A stretch of 43,994 nucleotides of DNA from Bacteroidaceae bacterium (lineage in GTDB: Bacteria > Bacteroidota > Bacteroidia > Bacteroidales > Bacteroidaceae). This document shows positions 16,511 through 24,570 of the stretch, in pieces; the first letter of the stretch is position 1, and the number at the start of each line of letters is the position of its first letter. The stretch is from the NCBI GenBank assembly GCA_017427065.1, contig JAFRTL010000027.1, positions 1 to 43,994 on the forward strand, in the 5' to 3' direction. Position numbers and translations under genes: made by a program. Below the pieces are notes generated by a model that was given only the letters and a program-made list of their open reading frames with translations, made no database searches and was not told the origin of the DNA.

Positions 16511-17020
16511 TTAGACGTTGGTGAACAGCTTACCTTTCTCTAACGCTAATAACCAACCTTTTCTCTCTAATCCTGCAGCATAACCCGTAAGACTACCATC
16601 TGTCCCGATGACACGGTGACAAGGGATGATAAGGGAGATGGGATTGTGCCCTACCGCCCCACCAACAGCTTGGGCTGACATTGATTTCTGCCCCTTTTGC
16701 TGAGCTATGTAATGAGCTATTTCAGCGTAAGTAACTGTCTGAGCGTAAGGTATGGCCAACAGATACTGCCAAACAGCCAAACGAAACGGAGTACCTTTAG
16801 GGCGAAGCAATGGTGCAAAATCGGGGTCCTGTCCGCTAAAATAGACATCCAACCAGCGAGATGTTTCCTGGAATATGGGTAACATTCGTTGCTCCTGCGC
16901 ACGTTCTAGTGTAGAGGCATAGAACTGCTGACCATCGAACCATAGGCCGATGAGTGCCTCGCCATCACTGGCCATCGTGATGCCACCTAGTGGGCTATCG
17001 TAATGGTAGATATAATCCAT
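16511..17020 (-). CDS. ogt: Methylated-DNA--protein-cysteine methyltransferase
   Basis: Suicide repair enzyme that moves the alkyl group from O6-alkylguanine in DNA to its own cysteine. The 169-residue protein has the acceptor motif IIPCHRVIG with Cys134. It also has the helix-turn-helix arginine-finger region (TYAEIAHYIA...AVGGAVGHNPI) and the C-terminal LTGYAAGLERK that shapes the active site. It lies back to back with a DNA-alkylation-repair gene of the AlkD family (17150), so the two divergently placed genes deal with the same kind of damage. A -7 element (TATATTTG) precedes it; no adaptive-response regulator (Ada AraC domain) is fused. Confidence 0.95.
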   Translation of the reverse strand: MDYIYHYDSPLGGITMASDGEALIGLWFDGQQFYASTLERAQEQRMLPIFQETSRWLDVYFSGQDPDFAPLLRPKGTPFRLAVWQYLLAIPYAQTVTYAEIAHYIAQQKGQKSMSAQAVGGAVGHNPISLIIPCHRVIGTDGSLTGYAAGLERKGWLLALEKGKLFTNV

Positions 17021-17043
17021 AGCTGAATAATTGTATCTAGCGA

Positions 17044-17051
17044 CAAATATA
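17044..17051 (-). promoter_or_regulatory. -7 promoter element of ogt
   Basis: Minus strand TATATTTG, 24 bp upstream of the ogt start codon. Confidence 0.6.
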
Positions 17052-17092
17052 CATCATTTATCGCTATTATTAATAACTTTTCCCAATAATCC

Positions 17093-17124
17093 TTTGGCAT
17101 GAGACACTCTTTGCATTACCTTTG
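17093..17124 (+). promoter_or_regulatory. Promoter of the AlkD-like gene
   Basis: TTTG at 17093-17096, a 20-bp spacer, then TACCTTTG at 17117-17124. It overlaps the first in-frame ATG (17099), ruling that ATG out as the start. Confidence 0.8.
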
Positions 17125-17149
17125 TTCTCCATATAGGATGGAAGGAATC

Positions 17150-17935
17150 ATGACAACTGCTAAAGAAATTATAGCTCACATGGAATCGCTGAAGAATGAG
17201 AAACAGCGAGAGGTATTGATGGGCTTCTTCAAGACAGGTCCTGGAGAATATGGCGAAGGCGATGAGTTCTTAGGACTGAAGGTACCTCAGACGCGTGAGA
17301 TTGTAAAACAGGTGTGGAAAGAGGTGCCACTTGATGAGGTTCCTGAACTGCTGCAAAATAAATGGCACGAAGTGCGTCTTTGCGGACTTTTGATACTTGT
17401 GGCCAAGTTCGAGGCATTGGCCAAGAAGTCACATGAACAAGATTTGAAGTCAGTTCATGCGCGTGACGGGATCATTGAGATGTACCTGCATTATGCTGAG
17501 CAAGCTAACAACTGGGATCTGGTGGATCTCTCTGCTCCAAAGCTTTTAGGACGCTGGATTATGCTGCCTACTTTACTTGGAAATTCAGCCAACGAGCATC
17601 CTTCACTTTACTCTAACTACAAAAGGCAAGTACTTGATAATTTAGCACATAGCAACAACCTATGGAAACAACGCATGAGCATGGTTTGTACGTGGGGAAC
17701 CTCCCATCAAGGCGACCCCTCATGGTGCCTGCGCTATGCAGAGATGCATCTTAGACATCCGCATGACTTGATGCAGAAGGCCGTGGGATGGATGCTTCGT
17801 GAGATGGGGAAGCAGGTCAGCATGGACTTGCTACGCGGCTTTCTGGAACAGCACGTCGAAGAGATGCCCCGCACTACCCTACGCTATGCCATCGAAAAGA
17901 TGGACGATAAAGAACGACGCTACTGGATGGGTTGA
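17150..17935 (+). CDS. DNA alkylation repair protein (AlkD/DUF-type HEAT-like fold)
   Basis: Probable DNA glycosylase-like protein of the AlkD family, which excises N3- and N7-alkylpurines. The 261-residue protein is all-helical. Family features include KTGPGEYGEGDEFLGLKVPQTR near the N-terminus, EVRLCGLLIL, YLHYAEQANNWDLVDLSAPKLLG (the conserved N-W-D-L-V-D segment) and GWMLREMGK towards the end. Start choice: the ATG at 17150 has an AAGGA-type ribosome site and follows the promoter. The ATG at 17099 lies within the promoter, and 17138 would leave almost no leader. It is divergent from ogt. A role in alkylation repair is a family-level inference. Confidence 0.9.
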   Translation: MTTAKEIIAHMESLKNEKQREVLMGFFKTGPGEYGEGDEFLGLKVPQTREIVKQVWKEVPLDEVPELLQNKWHEVRLCGLLILVAKFEALAKKSHEQDLKSVHARDGIIEMYLHYAEQANNWDLVDLSAPKLLGRWIMLPTLLGNSANEHPSLYSNYKRQVLDNLAHSNNLWKQRMSMVCTWGTSHQGDPSWCLRYAEMHLRHPHDLMQKAVGWMLREMGKQVSMDLLRGFLEQHVEEMPRTTLRYAIEKMDDKERRYWMG

Positions 17936-17965
17936 AATTATAATTAATATCTTATCGCTTATACC

Positions 17966-18799
17966 ATGATGAATCATCAAATCAAGAATTATAACTATAG
18001 ATTGCTTAGCCTGGCTTTAATGCTGCTCTGCTGTGTCGCCAAGGCCCAAGTTACCGATAAGTACCCTGCCGACTATGCAGGCAATCGTATTCGCTTCCAC
18101 GCTCTGTTTATCTGGGATCCCAATGCGGAATCTGCCCATGTAGAGTTCGACCAACAAGCCTTGCATTTTTTCCATAAGCTCAGCTATGGGGAGGGCTTCA
18201 CGTATGATGTGCGCACAGAATGCCCCAATAGTCTGGATAGCCTTAAGCGCTATGATGTCGTGGTGATGCTCAATGCCTTACCTCACGATGCTGACCAACG
18301 CAAAGTTTTCGAGCAATACATGGAGCAAGGGGGTGGATGGATAGGCTTCCATGCTACGGGCTATAATGACAAAGACACGCACTGGCCTTGGTTTAATGAG
18401 TTTCTGGGATGTGGTACCTTCCTCTGCAATAATTGGCCTCCACAGCCTGCCTTAGTGGAGGTGGATACGCAGCTCCACCCCATCACACGCACGCTGCCCA
18501 AGGAATTTGTGGTACCAGCCAGCGAGTTCTATCAGTTCTCGCCCTCTCCCCGTGATAATAAAGACGTGGAGGTGCTGGTAAGCATCTCGCCCAAAAACTA
18601 TCCTTTTGGCATCAAAGACATCGTGCTGTTCGGCGATTTTCCCATCGTGTGGACGAACAAGAACTACCGCATGGTCTATCTGAACATGGGCCATGGCGAT
18701 GAAGGATTCATCGATGCCACCCAGAACCTCCTCTTCACCAATGCCTTCAGGTGGATTTCCCTCCCTTCCGTTTCTTCATCCGAAACTCCGAAGGAGTGA
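17966..18799 (+). CDS. Secreted ThuA-like domain protein
   Basis: A 277-residue exported protein with a ThuA-like (class I glutamine amidotransferase-like fold) domain. The signal peptide ends in VAKAQ (about residue 28). The domain shows ILHALF-type opening (IRFHALFIWDPNAESAHVEF), YDVVVMLNALP, and GGGWIGFHATG in the place of the nucleophile-elbow region. A run of histidine and aspartate positions follows (PLT-type HPITRTLP, then MGHGDEGF). ThuA proteins are associated with 3-keto-disaccharide metabolism and are frequent beside Gfo/Idh oxidoreductases and DUF1080 proteins, both found 4-6 kb downstream. Its final 53 bp overlap the convergent AraC-type regulator gene. Confidence 0.85.
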   Translation: MMNHQIKNYNYRLLSLALMLLCCVAKAQVTDKYPADYAGNRIRFHALFIWDPNAESAHVEFDQQALHFFHKLSYGEGFTYDVRTECPNSLDSLKRYDVVVMLNALPHDADQRKVFEQYMEQGGGWIGFHATGYNDKDTHWPWFNEFLGCGTFLCNNWPPQPALVEVDTQLHPITRTLPKEFVVPASEFYQFSPSPRDNKDVEVLVSISPKNYPFGIKDIVLFGDFPIVWTNKNYRMVYLNMGHGDEGFIDATQNLLFTNAFRWISLPSVSSSETPKE

Positions 18800-19598
18800 G
18801 TCCTGTGTGATTCTTGATAAAGCGTGTGAAGTGTGAGAGCGACTGGAAATTCACTTCATTACTTATCTCCGTCAGACTTTTGTCTGTGTCTGTGAGCAGT
18901 TCCAGCATGTGTGTCAAGGCAAACTGCGTAATCCAAAAAGAAGCAGGATGCCCTGTGGACTGCTGACACACTCTAGAGAGATATTTGGGGGTGACAAACA
19001 ATTTATCTGCATAGAACTCCACCGTGCGCTCTTTCATCACATGATCCTTGAGCAGATCTATGAACTGCTGCGTCACCAAAGCCTCCTGCCCACCCTTAGT
19101 TGCCTGCTCCTGATTGCAACGCGTATAGATATCGAAAATATCATAGGTGAAATTCTCAATGGAGCGTTTCAGAGTTTCCTGATGGTAGAGGTGCCCTTTT
19201 TGCTGTAGCCTATGCTTGATGTCTTCCAAGTCTCTTAGGCATAGATCCATATCCTCTGCACTCATCTGCATGATGGGGTTGTCATAATAGAACTTCAGTC
19301 CTTTCACATGATGCGTCATCTTCAGAGGATAAGCCTGATGGTAGTATTTGGATTTCAGAAAGATAATCGTTTCAGTATCAGCACTTACACGAAGTTCTTC
19401 CAATGGCTTGCCTTCTATAAGGATAACCCCACTCCCTGCACTGGCTTGATACTGATTATTATTCAAGCGAAAACTAATGCTGCCTTTAGTTATGAAAATG
19501 TGCAGCAAGTAATCATTATACTTGCCTCCGCATGCTTCAAAGATATCCTCACAAAAGAAGATGCCAGAGCTCAGTTTCTCTATAATTTCTAATTCCAT
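18747..19598 (-). CDS. AraC family transcriptional regulator
   Basis: A 283-residue DNA-binding regulator. The N-terminal ~150 residues form a cupin-like sensing domain (LLHIFITKGSISFRLNNNQY...GSGVILIEG). The C-terminal ~100 residues hold two helix-turn-helix motifs of the AraC type (VEFYADKLFVTPKYLSRVCQQSTGHPASFWI and SLTEISNEVNFQSLSHFTRFIKNHTGLTPSEFR). The final HTH signature is complete. It is divergent from the PNPOx-fold lipoprotein gene (148-bp gap), its most likely target. It is convergent and overlapping with the ThuA-like gene by 53 bp. Confidence 0.93.
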   Translation of the reverse strand: MELEIIEKLSSGIFFCEDIFEACGGKYNDYLLHIFITKGSISFRLNNNQYQASAGSGVILIEGKPLEELRVSADTETIIFLKSKYYHQAYPLKMTHHVKGLKFYYDNPIMQMSAEDMDLCLRDLEDIKHRLQQKGHLYHQETLKRSIENFTYDIFDIYTRCNQEQATKGGQEALVTQQFIDLLKDHVMKERTVEFYADKLFVTPKYLSRVCQQSTGHPASFWITQFALTHMLELLTDTDKSLTEISNEVNFQSLSHFTRFIKNHTGLTPSEFRMKKRKGGKST

Positions 19599-19698
19599 GC
19601 GCTAAAATTAAGCATCTTTCTCCAATGAGACAAGCATTTTGGGTAAATTATTAAATTTTTGTGGAAATTCGGGTAAATCTTCATTGGCAATAAAGCAC

Positions 19699-19706
19699 TA
19701 ATTTTG
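19699..19706 (+). promoter_or_regulatory. -7 promoter element of the PNPOx-fold lipoprotein gene
   Basis: TAATTTTG lies 40 bp before the start codon in the 148-bp divergent region shared with the AraC regulator. No -33 TTG at normal spacing is visible, which would fit activator dependence. Confidence 0.5.
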
Positions 19707-19746
19707 CAGACAATTAAAATACTAACAATCATAATCCGTAAAAGAA

Positions 19747-20286
19747 ATGAAAAAGTTATTCTTAATGATGGCAGTCGCACTGACTGCATGTTTGATGTCT
19801 TGCACCCAGAAAGAGGCTCAGCCTCAAGCCGAAGCTGAAGCTCCTGCACAAGAGGATGGTACAACCTCTGCTACCCCAAAAGCCACTGATACTATGAGTC
19901 CAGAAGATTTCGTAGCTTATCTGGAGAGTTGTGGCAAATATTTCCTTGCCACGATGGATGGCGATCAGCCTCGTGTACGTCCTTTCAGTTTCTGCGACGT
20001 TATCAATGGAGAGGTTTATTTCATGACACGCAAGCCAAAGGATGTATACAAGCAGTTGGTTAAGAACCCTAAAGTACAGATTGCTGCCTTCCCACAAGAA
20101 GGCCGTGGCTGGATGCGTATCACCTGCAAGCTGGTGGAGGCAGAGACTCCAGAGGTTCGTACTCACTTCCTCGACAAATATCCAAGAATGAAAGAAGCTC
20201 ACCCATTGGATGATCCCGACTATGCTTTCATGAAACTGGTAGGCATCACTGCCGTGATGGGTGATAAAGTGTATAGCGTGAAGTAA
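19747..20286 (+). CDS. Pyridoxamine-5'-phosphate-oxidase-fold lipoprotein
   Basis: A 179-residue protein with a lipoprotein signal (LMSC, Cys19), a Glu/Pro/Ala-rich linker (about 20-45) and an FMN-binding split-barrel domain (about 55-179). Typical features of the barrel are FLATMDGDQPRVRPF, VYFMTRKPKDVYKQLVKNPKVQIAAF and WMRITCKLVEAET. Family members bind flavin and reduce small molecules (for example nitroimidazole-reductase-like proteins). Most are cytoplasmic, so a lipid-anchored version is uncommon; flavin would have to be loaded outside the cytoplasm or the anchor faces an unusual compartment. It is probably controlled by the divergent AraC regulator. Confidence 0.85.
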   Translation: MKKLFLMMAVALTACLMSCTQKEAQPQAEAEAPAQEDGTTSATPKATDTMSPEDFVAYLESCGKYFLATMDGDQPRVRPFSFCDVINGEVYFMTRKPKDVYKQLVKNPKVQIAAFPQEGRGWMRITCKLVEAETPEVRTHFLDKYPRMKEAHPLDDPDYAFMKLVGITAVMGDKVYSVK

Positions 20287-20313
20287 CAAGAATCATCTTC
20301 TAAATTGCCAAAG

Positions 20314-20344
20314 GAGGGGCAGCGTTTGGTGCTGTCCCTCTTTT
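20314..20344 (+). terminator. Terminator of the PNPOx-fold lipoprotein gene
   Basis: A 10-bp stem GAGGGGCAGC/GCTGTCCCTC with one G-U pair and a 7-nt loop, followed by TTTTATTA. Confidence 0.8.
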
Positions 20345-20418
20345 ATTATAATAATACTTGTGATGCTTAGCTTGGCATATCCACCAGCTTCCAGCCTTCA
20401 CGGGCAAACTCCTGAGCA

Positions 20419-21900
20419 TCATGGAATGCTGTTCAGCAAATCCACCTTACCCTCATTGACCAACTTAAGTATCAGCTCTCCGAAAAGGGTATTGGCCCAA
20501 GCAAACCAAGAACGGGTGAACTTCGTGGTGTCATCCTTGTGGAACGACTCATGCATGAAGCCTGTGCCTGCCTCATTGTCGATGAGCAACTTCACACAGG
20601 ACTTGATCTCCTGATTATCCGTACTGGTAAACGCACGCATCATTAGACTCATAGGCCAAGGCATATCGTAGCCAATGTGAGGACCTCCAATGCCCTCTAC
20701 AGCTTTGCCACGGAAGAAGTAAGGATTGTCCTCACTCCACACGAAGCGACGCGTATTCTGATAAATCGGGTCGCTGGCATCCACTAAGCCTAAGTATGGC
20801 ATTGCCAGAAGGCTCGGCACGTTGGCATCGTCCATCAACAGCTGATTGCCAAAGCCATCTACCTCGTAGGCATAGATTTTGCCATACTTCGGATGGTCAT
20901 AGATGGCATACTGCTTCAGAGCCGCTTCCACCTCATCTGCCAAGGCCTTGCACTGAGTAGCAAGGTCCGCACGATGGTTCACAGACGTAAGAATCTCCGC
21001 AGCTTTATTCAACACATTCACAGCAAAGAAGTTGGACGGAATGAGGAACAAGAACGTCGTGGCATCGTCTGAGGGACGGAAAGCCGAAGCTATCAGACCT
21101 ACGGGTTTCACTGGTGCCCCCCACCCGTCGTTTGACATCGTATCAAGCTGGCGCTCCGTGCGACGCTGGAAACGATAGCTGCCCTTGCCATCCTTTCGCT
21201 GCTGATCGCGGAAAGTAGCCAAGATGGTCTGCACAGCTTTCAGCCACTCTTCACCAAAGACGCTGGTATCACCTGTAGTCTTCCAGTATTGGTATGCCAA
21301 ACGAATGGGATAGCAAAGCGAATCTATCTCCCACTTGCGCTCGTGCAGCTCATCCTTCATAGCGGTATAGTCGCTCTTCCACTCACCTCCACCCTCTATC
21401 GGACCGTCGTTGAACGCATTGGCATAAGGGTCGATATTTATGCTGAGGAACTGACGATTGATCACGCCTGCAATCATCTCCTTCAGTTGGGCATCTTGAT
21501 TAGCCAACTGCACGTAAGGCCAAACTTGCGCTCCTGAGTCACGCAGCCACATGGCATGAATGTCACCCGTATAGACAAAGGTATCGGGACGGCCCTGTGC
21601 ATCGTGGCGGAAGTGCACCGTTGTGTCGATGGTATTTGGGAAGCAGTTGGTAAACATCCATGCCAACTTCTCATTCTTCAGCAAACCCTGCACACGCCTA
21701 ATCTGAGCCTCCACAGCATCAGAACGGAACAGACGATCAGCAGGAGCAGGACGATTGTCCTTATATATCGCACCTATTGCAGTTTTGCCATTCTGTCCCA
21801 AAAGACGGCTCGGAGCGATGCTAAATCCTGCGAATACCATACCAGTGGAGCGCAGGAAACTTCTTCTTGTGATTCTCATTATATTATTGTTGTTTGTCAT
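20419..21900 (-). CDS. Glycoside hydrolase family 125 exo-alpha-1,6-mannosidase
   Basis: Metal-independent, inverting alpha-mannosidase that removes alpha-1,6-linked mannose from N-glycan or mannan fragments. The 493-residue protein begins with a twin-arginine-like signal (ITRRSFLRSTGMVFAGFSIAP), so it is exported; an ATG at 21879 would give a shorter leader with the same signal. GH125 features are TFVYTGDIHAMWLRDSGAQVWPY (substrate-pocket region), the segment DGPIEGGGEWKSDYTAMKDELHERKWEIDSLCYP split by short loops, and GPHIGYDMPWPMSLMMRA near the C-terminus. The protein is full length. It is divergent (166 bp) from the Tat-exported oxidoreductase gene. Confidence 0.92.
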   Translation of the reverse strand: MTNNNNIMRITRRSFLRSTGMVFAGFSIAPSRLLGQNGKTAIGAIYKDNRPAPADRLFRSDAVEAQIRRVQGLLKNEKLAWMFTNCFPNTIDTTVHFRHDAQGRPDTFVYTGDIHAMWLRDSGAQVWPYVQLANQDAQLKEMIAGVINRQFLSINIDPYANAFNDGPIEGGGEWKSDYTAMKDELHERKWEIDSLCYPIRLAYQYWKTTGDTSVFGEEWLKAVQTILATFRDQQRKDGKGSYRFQRRTERQLDTMSNDGWGAPVKPVGLIASAFRPSDDATTFLFLIPSNFFAVNVLNKAAEILTSVNHRADLATQCKALADEVEAALKQYAIYDHPKYGKIYAYEVDGFGNQLLMDDANVPSLLAMPYLGLVDASDPIYQNTRRFVWSEDNPYFFRGKAVEGIGGPHIGYDMPWPMSLMMRAFTSTDNQEIKSCVKLLIDNEAGTGFMHESFHKDDTTKFTRSWFAWANTLFGELILKLVNEGKVDLLNSIP

Positions 21901-22009
21901 TTTGCACTAAAGTTACTACCGATAATTGAGATATCCTATTTTTTGTGCAAAAATGCGCAAATCTTTAGCAATTATAGTCGTTTTATCCGTTTTTTGGGGA
22001 AAAATATCC

Positions 22010-22027
22010 TACTTATAAAAATAAGTA
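22010..22027. promoter_or_regulatory. Palindrome between two divergent genes (candidate operator)
   Basis: TACTTAT-AAAA-ATAAGTA is a perfect 7-bp dyad, 40 bp before the oxidoreductase start and in the 166-bp region shared with the GH125 gene. It could be an operator; no regulator is adjacent, so this is tentative. Confidence 0.3.
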
Positions 22028-22066
22028 TTACATTCGTAGCTGTTAACCATTTAAATCCTAAATACC

Positions 22067-23482
22067 ATGACAACCAGAAGACGATTTCTAAAATCATCCG
22101 CCTTGGCAGCCACTGGTGCTTTCCTAGCGCCAAAGGGCATCTTTGCACAACCAAATGCCCGTACCCGATTCCATGCCGATAAAGTGAAGATAGCCTATAT
22201 AGGCATAGGTAATCGAGGCAATCAGATAATAAAGGATTTTGCTGCCACTGATATGGTAGATGTGGTAGCCCTTTGCGATGTGGACATGGGCAATAAGCAG
22301 ACGGAGGAAGTGATGAACATGTATCCACGTGCTAAGCGATTCAGGAACTTTAGGGAAATGTTCGAGAAATGCGGCAGTGAATTTGATGCAGTGGCAGCTG
22401 CTGTTCCAGACCATATTCACTTCCCTGTAGCCATGCTGGCACTATCAGAAGGTAAGCACATCTATCTGGAGAAGCCTATGTGTCGAACCTTCCATGAAGC
22501 AGAGTTGATGATCCAAGCTGCGCTGAAGCATCCAAACCTTGCGACGCAGGTGGGCAATCAAGGACATTCAGAGGCCAACTACTTCCAATTCAAAACATGG
22601 GTGGAGGCTGGTATCATCAAGGATGTGACTGCAGTAACAGCCCACATGAACGATGTGCGTCGTTGGCATCAATACGACTCTAACGAAGGTCGCCCTCCAC
22701 AGGCAGACCCTCTGCCTAAAGATATGGACTGGGATACCTGGCTGGGCGCTGCAGCCTATCATGATTACAGTGAGAAGTATCATCAAGGTAACTGGCGCTG
22801 CTGGTACGACTTTGGTATGGGAGCACTTGGTGATTGGGGTGCCCATATCCTTGACACTATTCATGAGTTCCTGAAACTGGGATTGCCCTACGAGGTAAGC
22901 ATGAAGTATGCCAATGGGCATAATGACTACTTCTACCCTTATTCCTCTACCATCTTGTTCCGTTTTGGTGCTAGAGAAGGCATGCCTCCTGTGGATATCA
23001 CCTGGTATGACGGAACAGACAACCTGCCTCCTCTACCTGCTGGCTATGGCAGCGCTGCCGTCACAGAAGGAGTACCTACAACCAATCAGGGCAATACCAC
23101 CAACCAGCGACTCACACCTGGCAAGATTATCTACTCACGTGACCTTATCTTCAAAGGTGGCAGTCATGGCAGTACACTGAGCATCATCCCCGAAGAGAAA
23201 GCACGTGAAATGGAAAGCCAGCTACCCCCAGTTCCAGAAAGCCCTTCGAACCATTTCGAGAACTTCCTGCTGGCATGCCAAGGACTGGAGAAGACGCGTT
23301 CACCATTCGAAATCAATGGGGTGCTAAGCCAAGTATTCTGTCTGGGAGTCATCGCCCAACGATTGAACGCACAGCTTTTCTTCGACCCACGCACCAAGCA
23401 ATTCACCAACAACCAGTTTGCCAATGCCTTGCTCGCTGGGCAACCACCACGTCGTGGCTGGGAAGATTTCTATAAACTCTAA
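22067..23482 (+). CDS. Tat-exported Gfo/Idh/MocA oxidoreductase
   Basis: A 471-residue periplasmic member of the Gfo/Idh/MocA family, of the glucose-fructose-oxidoreductase-like type that is exported folded with its nucleotide cofactor. The twin-arginine signal MTTRRRFLKSSALAATGAFLAP is clear. The Rossmann segment is GIGNRGNQIIKDF (about 47-59), the family motif is YLEKPMCRTF (near residue 135), and NDVRRWHQ plus a WGAHILDT segment line the active site. The following gene (19 bp away) is a DUF1080 lipoprotein. That pairing is typical of 3-keto-sugar pathways in Bacteroidales, in which an oxidoreductase oxidises C3 of a glycoside and a DUF1080 enzyme cleaves it. Confidence 0.92.
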   Translation: MTTRRRFLKSSALAATGAFLAPKGIFAQPNARTRFHADKVKIAYIGIGNRGNQIIKDFAATDMVDVVALCDVDMGNKQTEEVMNMYPRAKRFRNFREMFEKCGSEFDAVAAAVPDHIHFPVAMLALSEGKHIYLEKPMCRTFHEAELMIQAALKHPNLATQVGNQGHSEANYFQFKTWVEAGIIKDVTAVTAHMNDVRRWHQYDSNEGRPPQADPLPKDMDWDTWLGAAAYHDYSEKYHQGNWRCWYDFGMGALGDWGAHILDTIHEFLKLGLPYEVSMKYANGHNDYFYPYSSTILFRFGAREGMPPVDITWYDGTDNLPPLPAGYGSAAVTEGVPTTNQGNTTNQRLTPGKIIYSRDLIFKGGSHGSTLSIIPEEKAREMESQLPPVPESPSNHFENFLLACQGLEKTRSPFEINGVLSQVFCLGVIAQRLNAQLFFDPRTKQFTNNQFANALLAGQPPRRGWEDFYKL

Positions 23483-23501
23483 CCTCTAATACTATATCAT
23501 C

Positions 23502-24296
23502 ATGAAAATAATCAGATTATACTTTATTGCATTGTTAGGTTTTGCTGCCCTGCAGTCATGCCAGCAGCCAAGCAACGAACCTGCAGTTGTGGAACCTGCC
23601 TCATACTGGCAGATAGAAATCAGTGATACCCCTAATACCCTCTCACCTGCAGAGCTGGCCGATGGTTGGAAGTTACTTTGGGATGGACAGAGCACCGAAG
23701 GTTGGCGAGGAGCCCGCCTTGACGGCTTTCCTTCCAATGGTTGGACCATAGATGGTGGCATACTTAAAGTGAATCAAGGCGAAGGCAAAGAAGCCGCCAA
23801 TGGTGGAGATATCATCACTACACGCACTTATCGCAACTTTGTGCTCAAAGTAGATTTTAAGATTACAGAAGGAGCCAATAGTGGTATCAAGTACTTCGTT
23901 CATCCAGATCTGAACCAAGGCGAAGGCTCTGCCATAGGCTGCGAATTCCAGGTACTGGATGACCTACGCCACCCAGACGCCAAGTTGGGTGTGAAAGGCA
24001 ATCGCACGCTGGGTTCACTCTACGACCTGATTCCTGCTCCTGATAACAAACCTTTTGACATCAACAGCTTCAATACAGCTATGGTGTATGTCAAGGGCAC
24101 CCATGTGGAGCATTGGCTCAATGGCGTAAAACTGCTGGAGTATGAACGCAACAATCAAGAATGGAATGCTCTGGTGGCTTATAGCAAGTATCGCGACTGG
24201 CCCAACTTCGGAAACTGGGAAGAAGGCAATATCCTGCTTCAAGACCATGGCGATGAGGTGTGGTACAGAAATGTGAAGATCAAAGAACTGGATTGA
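23502..24296 (+). CDS. DUF1080 (3-keto-disaccharide hydrolase family) lipoprotein
   Basis: A 264-residue lipoprotein (signal [20 protein letters not shown], lipidated Cys20) with a single concanavalin-like DUF1080 domain (about 45-264). Characteristic segments are [53 protein letters not shown], and GCEFQVLDD with [12 protein letters not shown] at the end. Members tested in other bacteria hydrolyse 3-keto-glycosides made by a Gfo/Idh oxidoreductase, and here such an oxidoreductase is the gene immediately upstream in the same transcript. A strong terminator follows. The substrate sugar is not known; a mannoside is possible given the divergent GH125 gene. Confidence 0.92.
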   Translation: MKIIRLYFIALLGFAALQSCQQPSNEPAVVEPASYWQIEISDTPNTLSPAELADGWKLLWDGQSTEGWRGARLDGFPSNGWTIDGGILKVNQGEGKEAANGGDIITTRTYRNFVLKVDFKITEGANSGIKYFVHPDLNQGEGSAIGCEFQVLDDLRHPDAKLGVKGNRTLGSLYDLIPAPDNKPFDINSFNTAMVYVKGTHVEHWLNGVKLLEYERNNQEWNALVAYSKYRDWPNFGNWEEGNILLQDHGDEVWYRNVKIKELD

Positions 24297-24319
24297 AACT
24301 GGAGATAAGAAGAACTACA

Positions 24320-24364
24320 AAGCCCAATGCTGCTTCATCGAGCGCATTGGGCTTTTGCTTTTAC
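24320..24364 (+). terminator. Terminator of the oxidoreductase-DUF1080 operon
   Basis: An 11-bp perfect stem AAGCCCAATGC/GCATTGGGCTT (24320-24330 and 24344-24354), followed by TTGCTTTT. Confidence 0.88.
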
Positions 24365-24420
24365 ATACAGCAACAAAGTTTGAAGTGCAATTTTGGCACC
24401 TCAAAAAGAGGCGGCATTAG

Positions 24421-24462
24421 ATATCGGATCATTTTGCTGGCGTCAGCAAAACGATCCGATAT
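24421..24462. repeat. 19-bp near-perfect inverted repeat (long hairpin)
   Basis: Arms 24421-24439 and 24444-24462 pair with one mismatch around a 4-nt loop (GCGT). No T-run follows on either strand, so it is not a normal terminator. It stands between the DUF1080 operon terminator and the ORF6N promoter. I see no flanking target-site duplication. Confidence 0.85.
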
Positions 24463-24504
24463 ACAGCTGGTCAAAACCAAAATTGTAAAAACAATATGGA
24501 ATAG

Positions 24505-24535
24505 TTTGTATTAATTATTATTTGAACTATTTTTG
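24505..24535 (+). promoter_or_regulatory. Promoter of the interrupted ORF6N gene
   Basis: TTTG at 24505-24508, a 19-bp spacer, then TATTTTTG at 24528-24535, 36 bp before the ATG at 24571. The promoter is intact although the reading frame is not. Confidence 0.75.
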
Positions 24536-24570
24536 TCGCCAAATTGCAAACCATTAAAATAAAAACGGCA

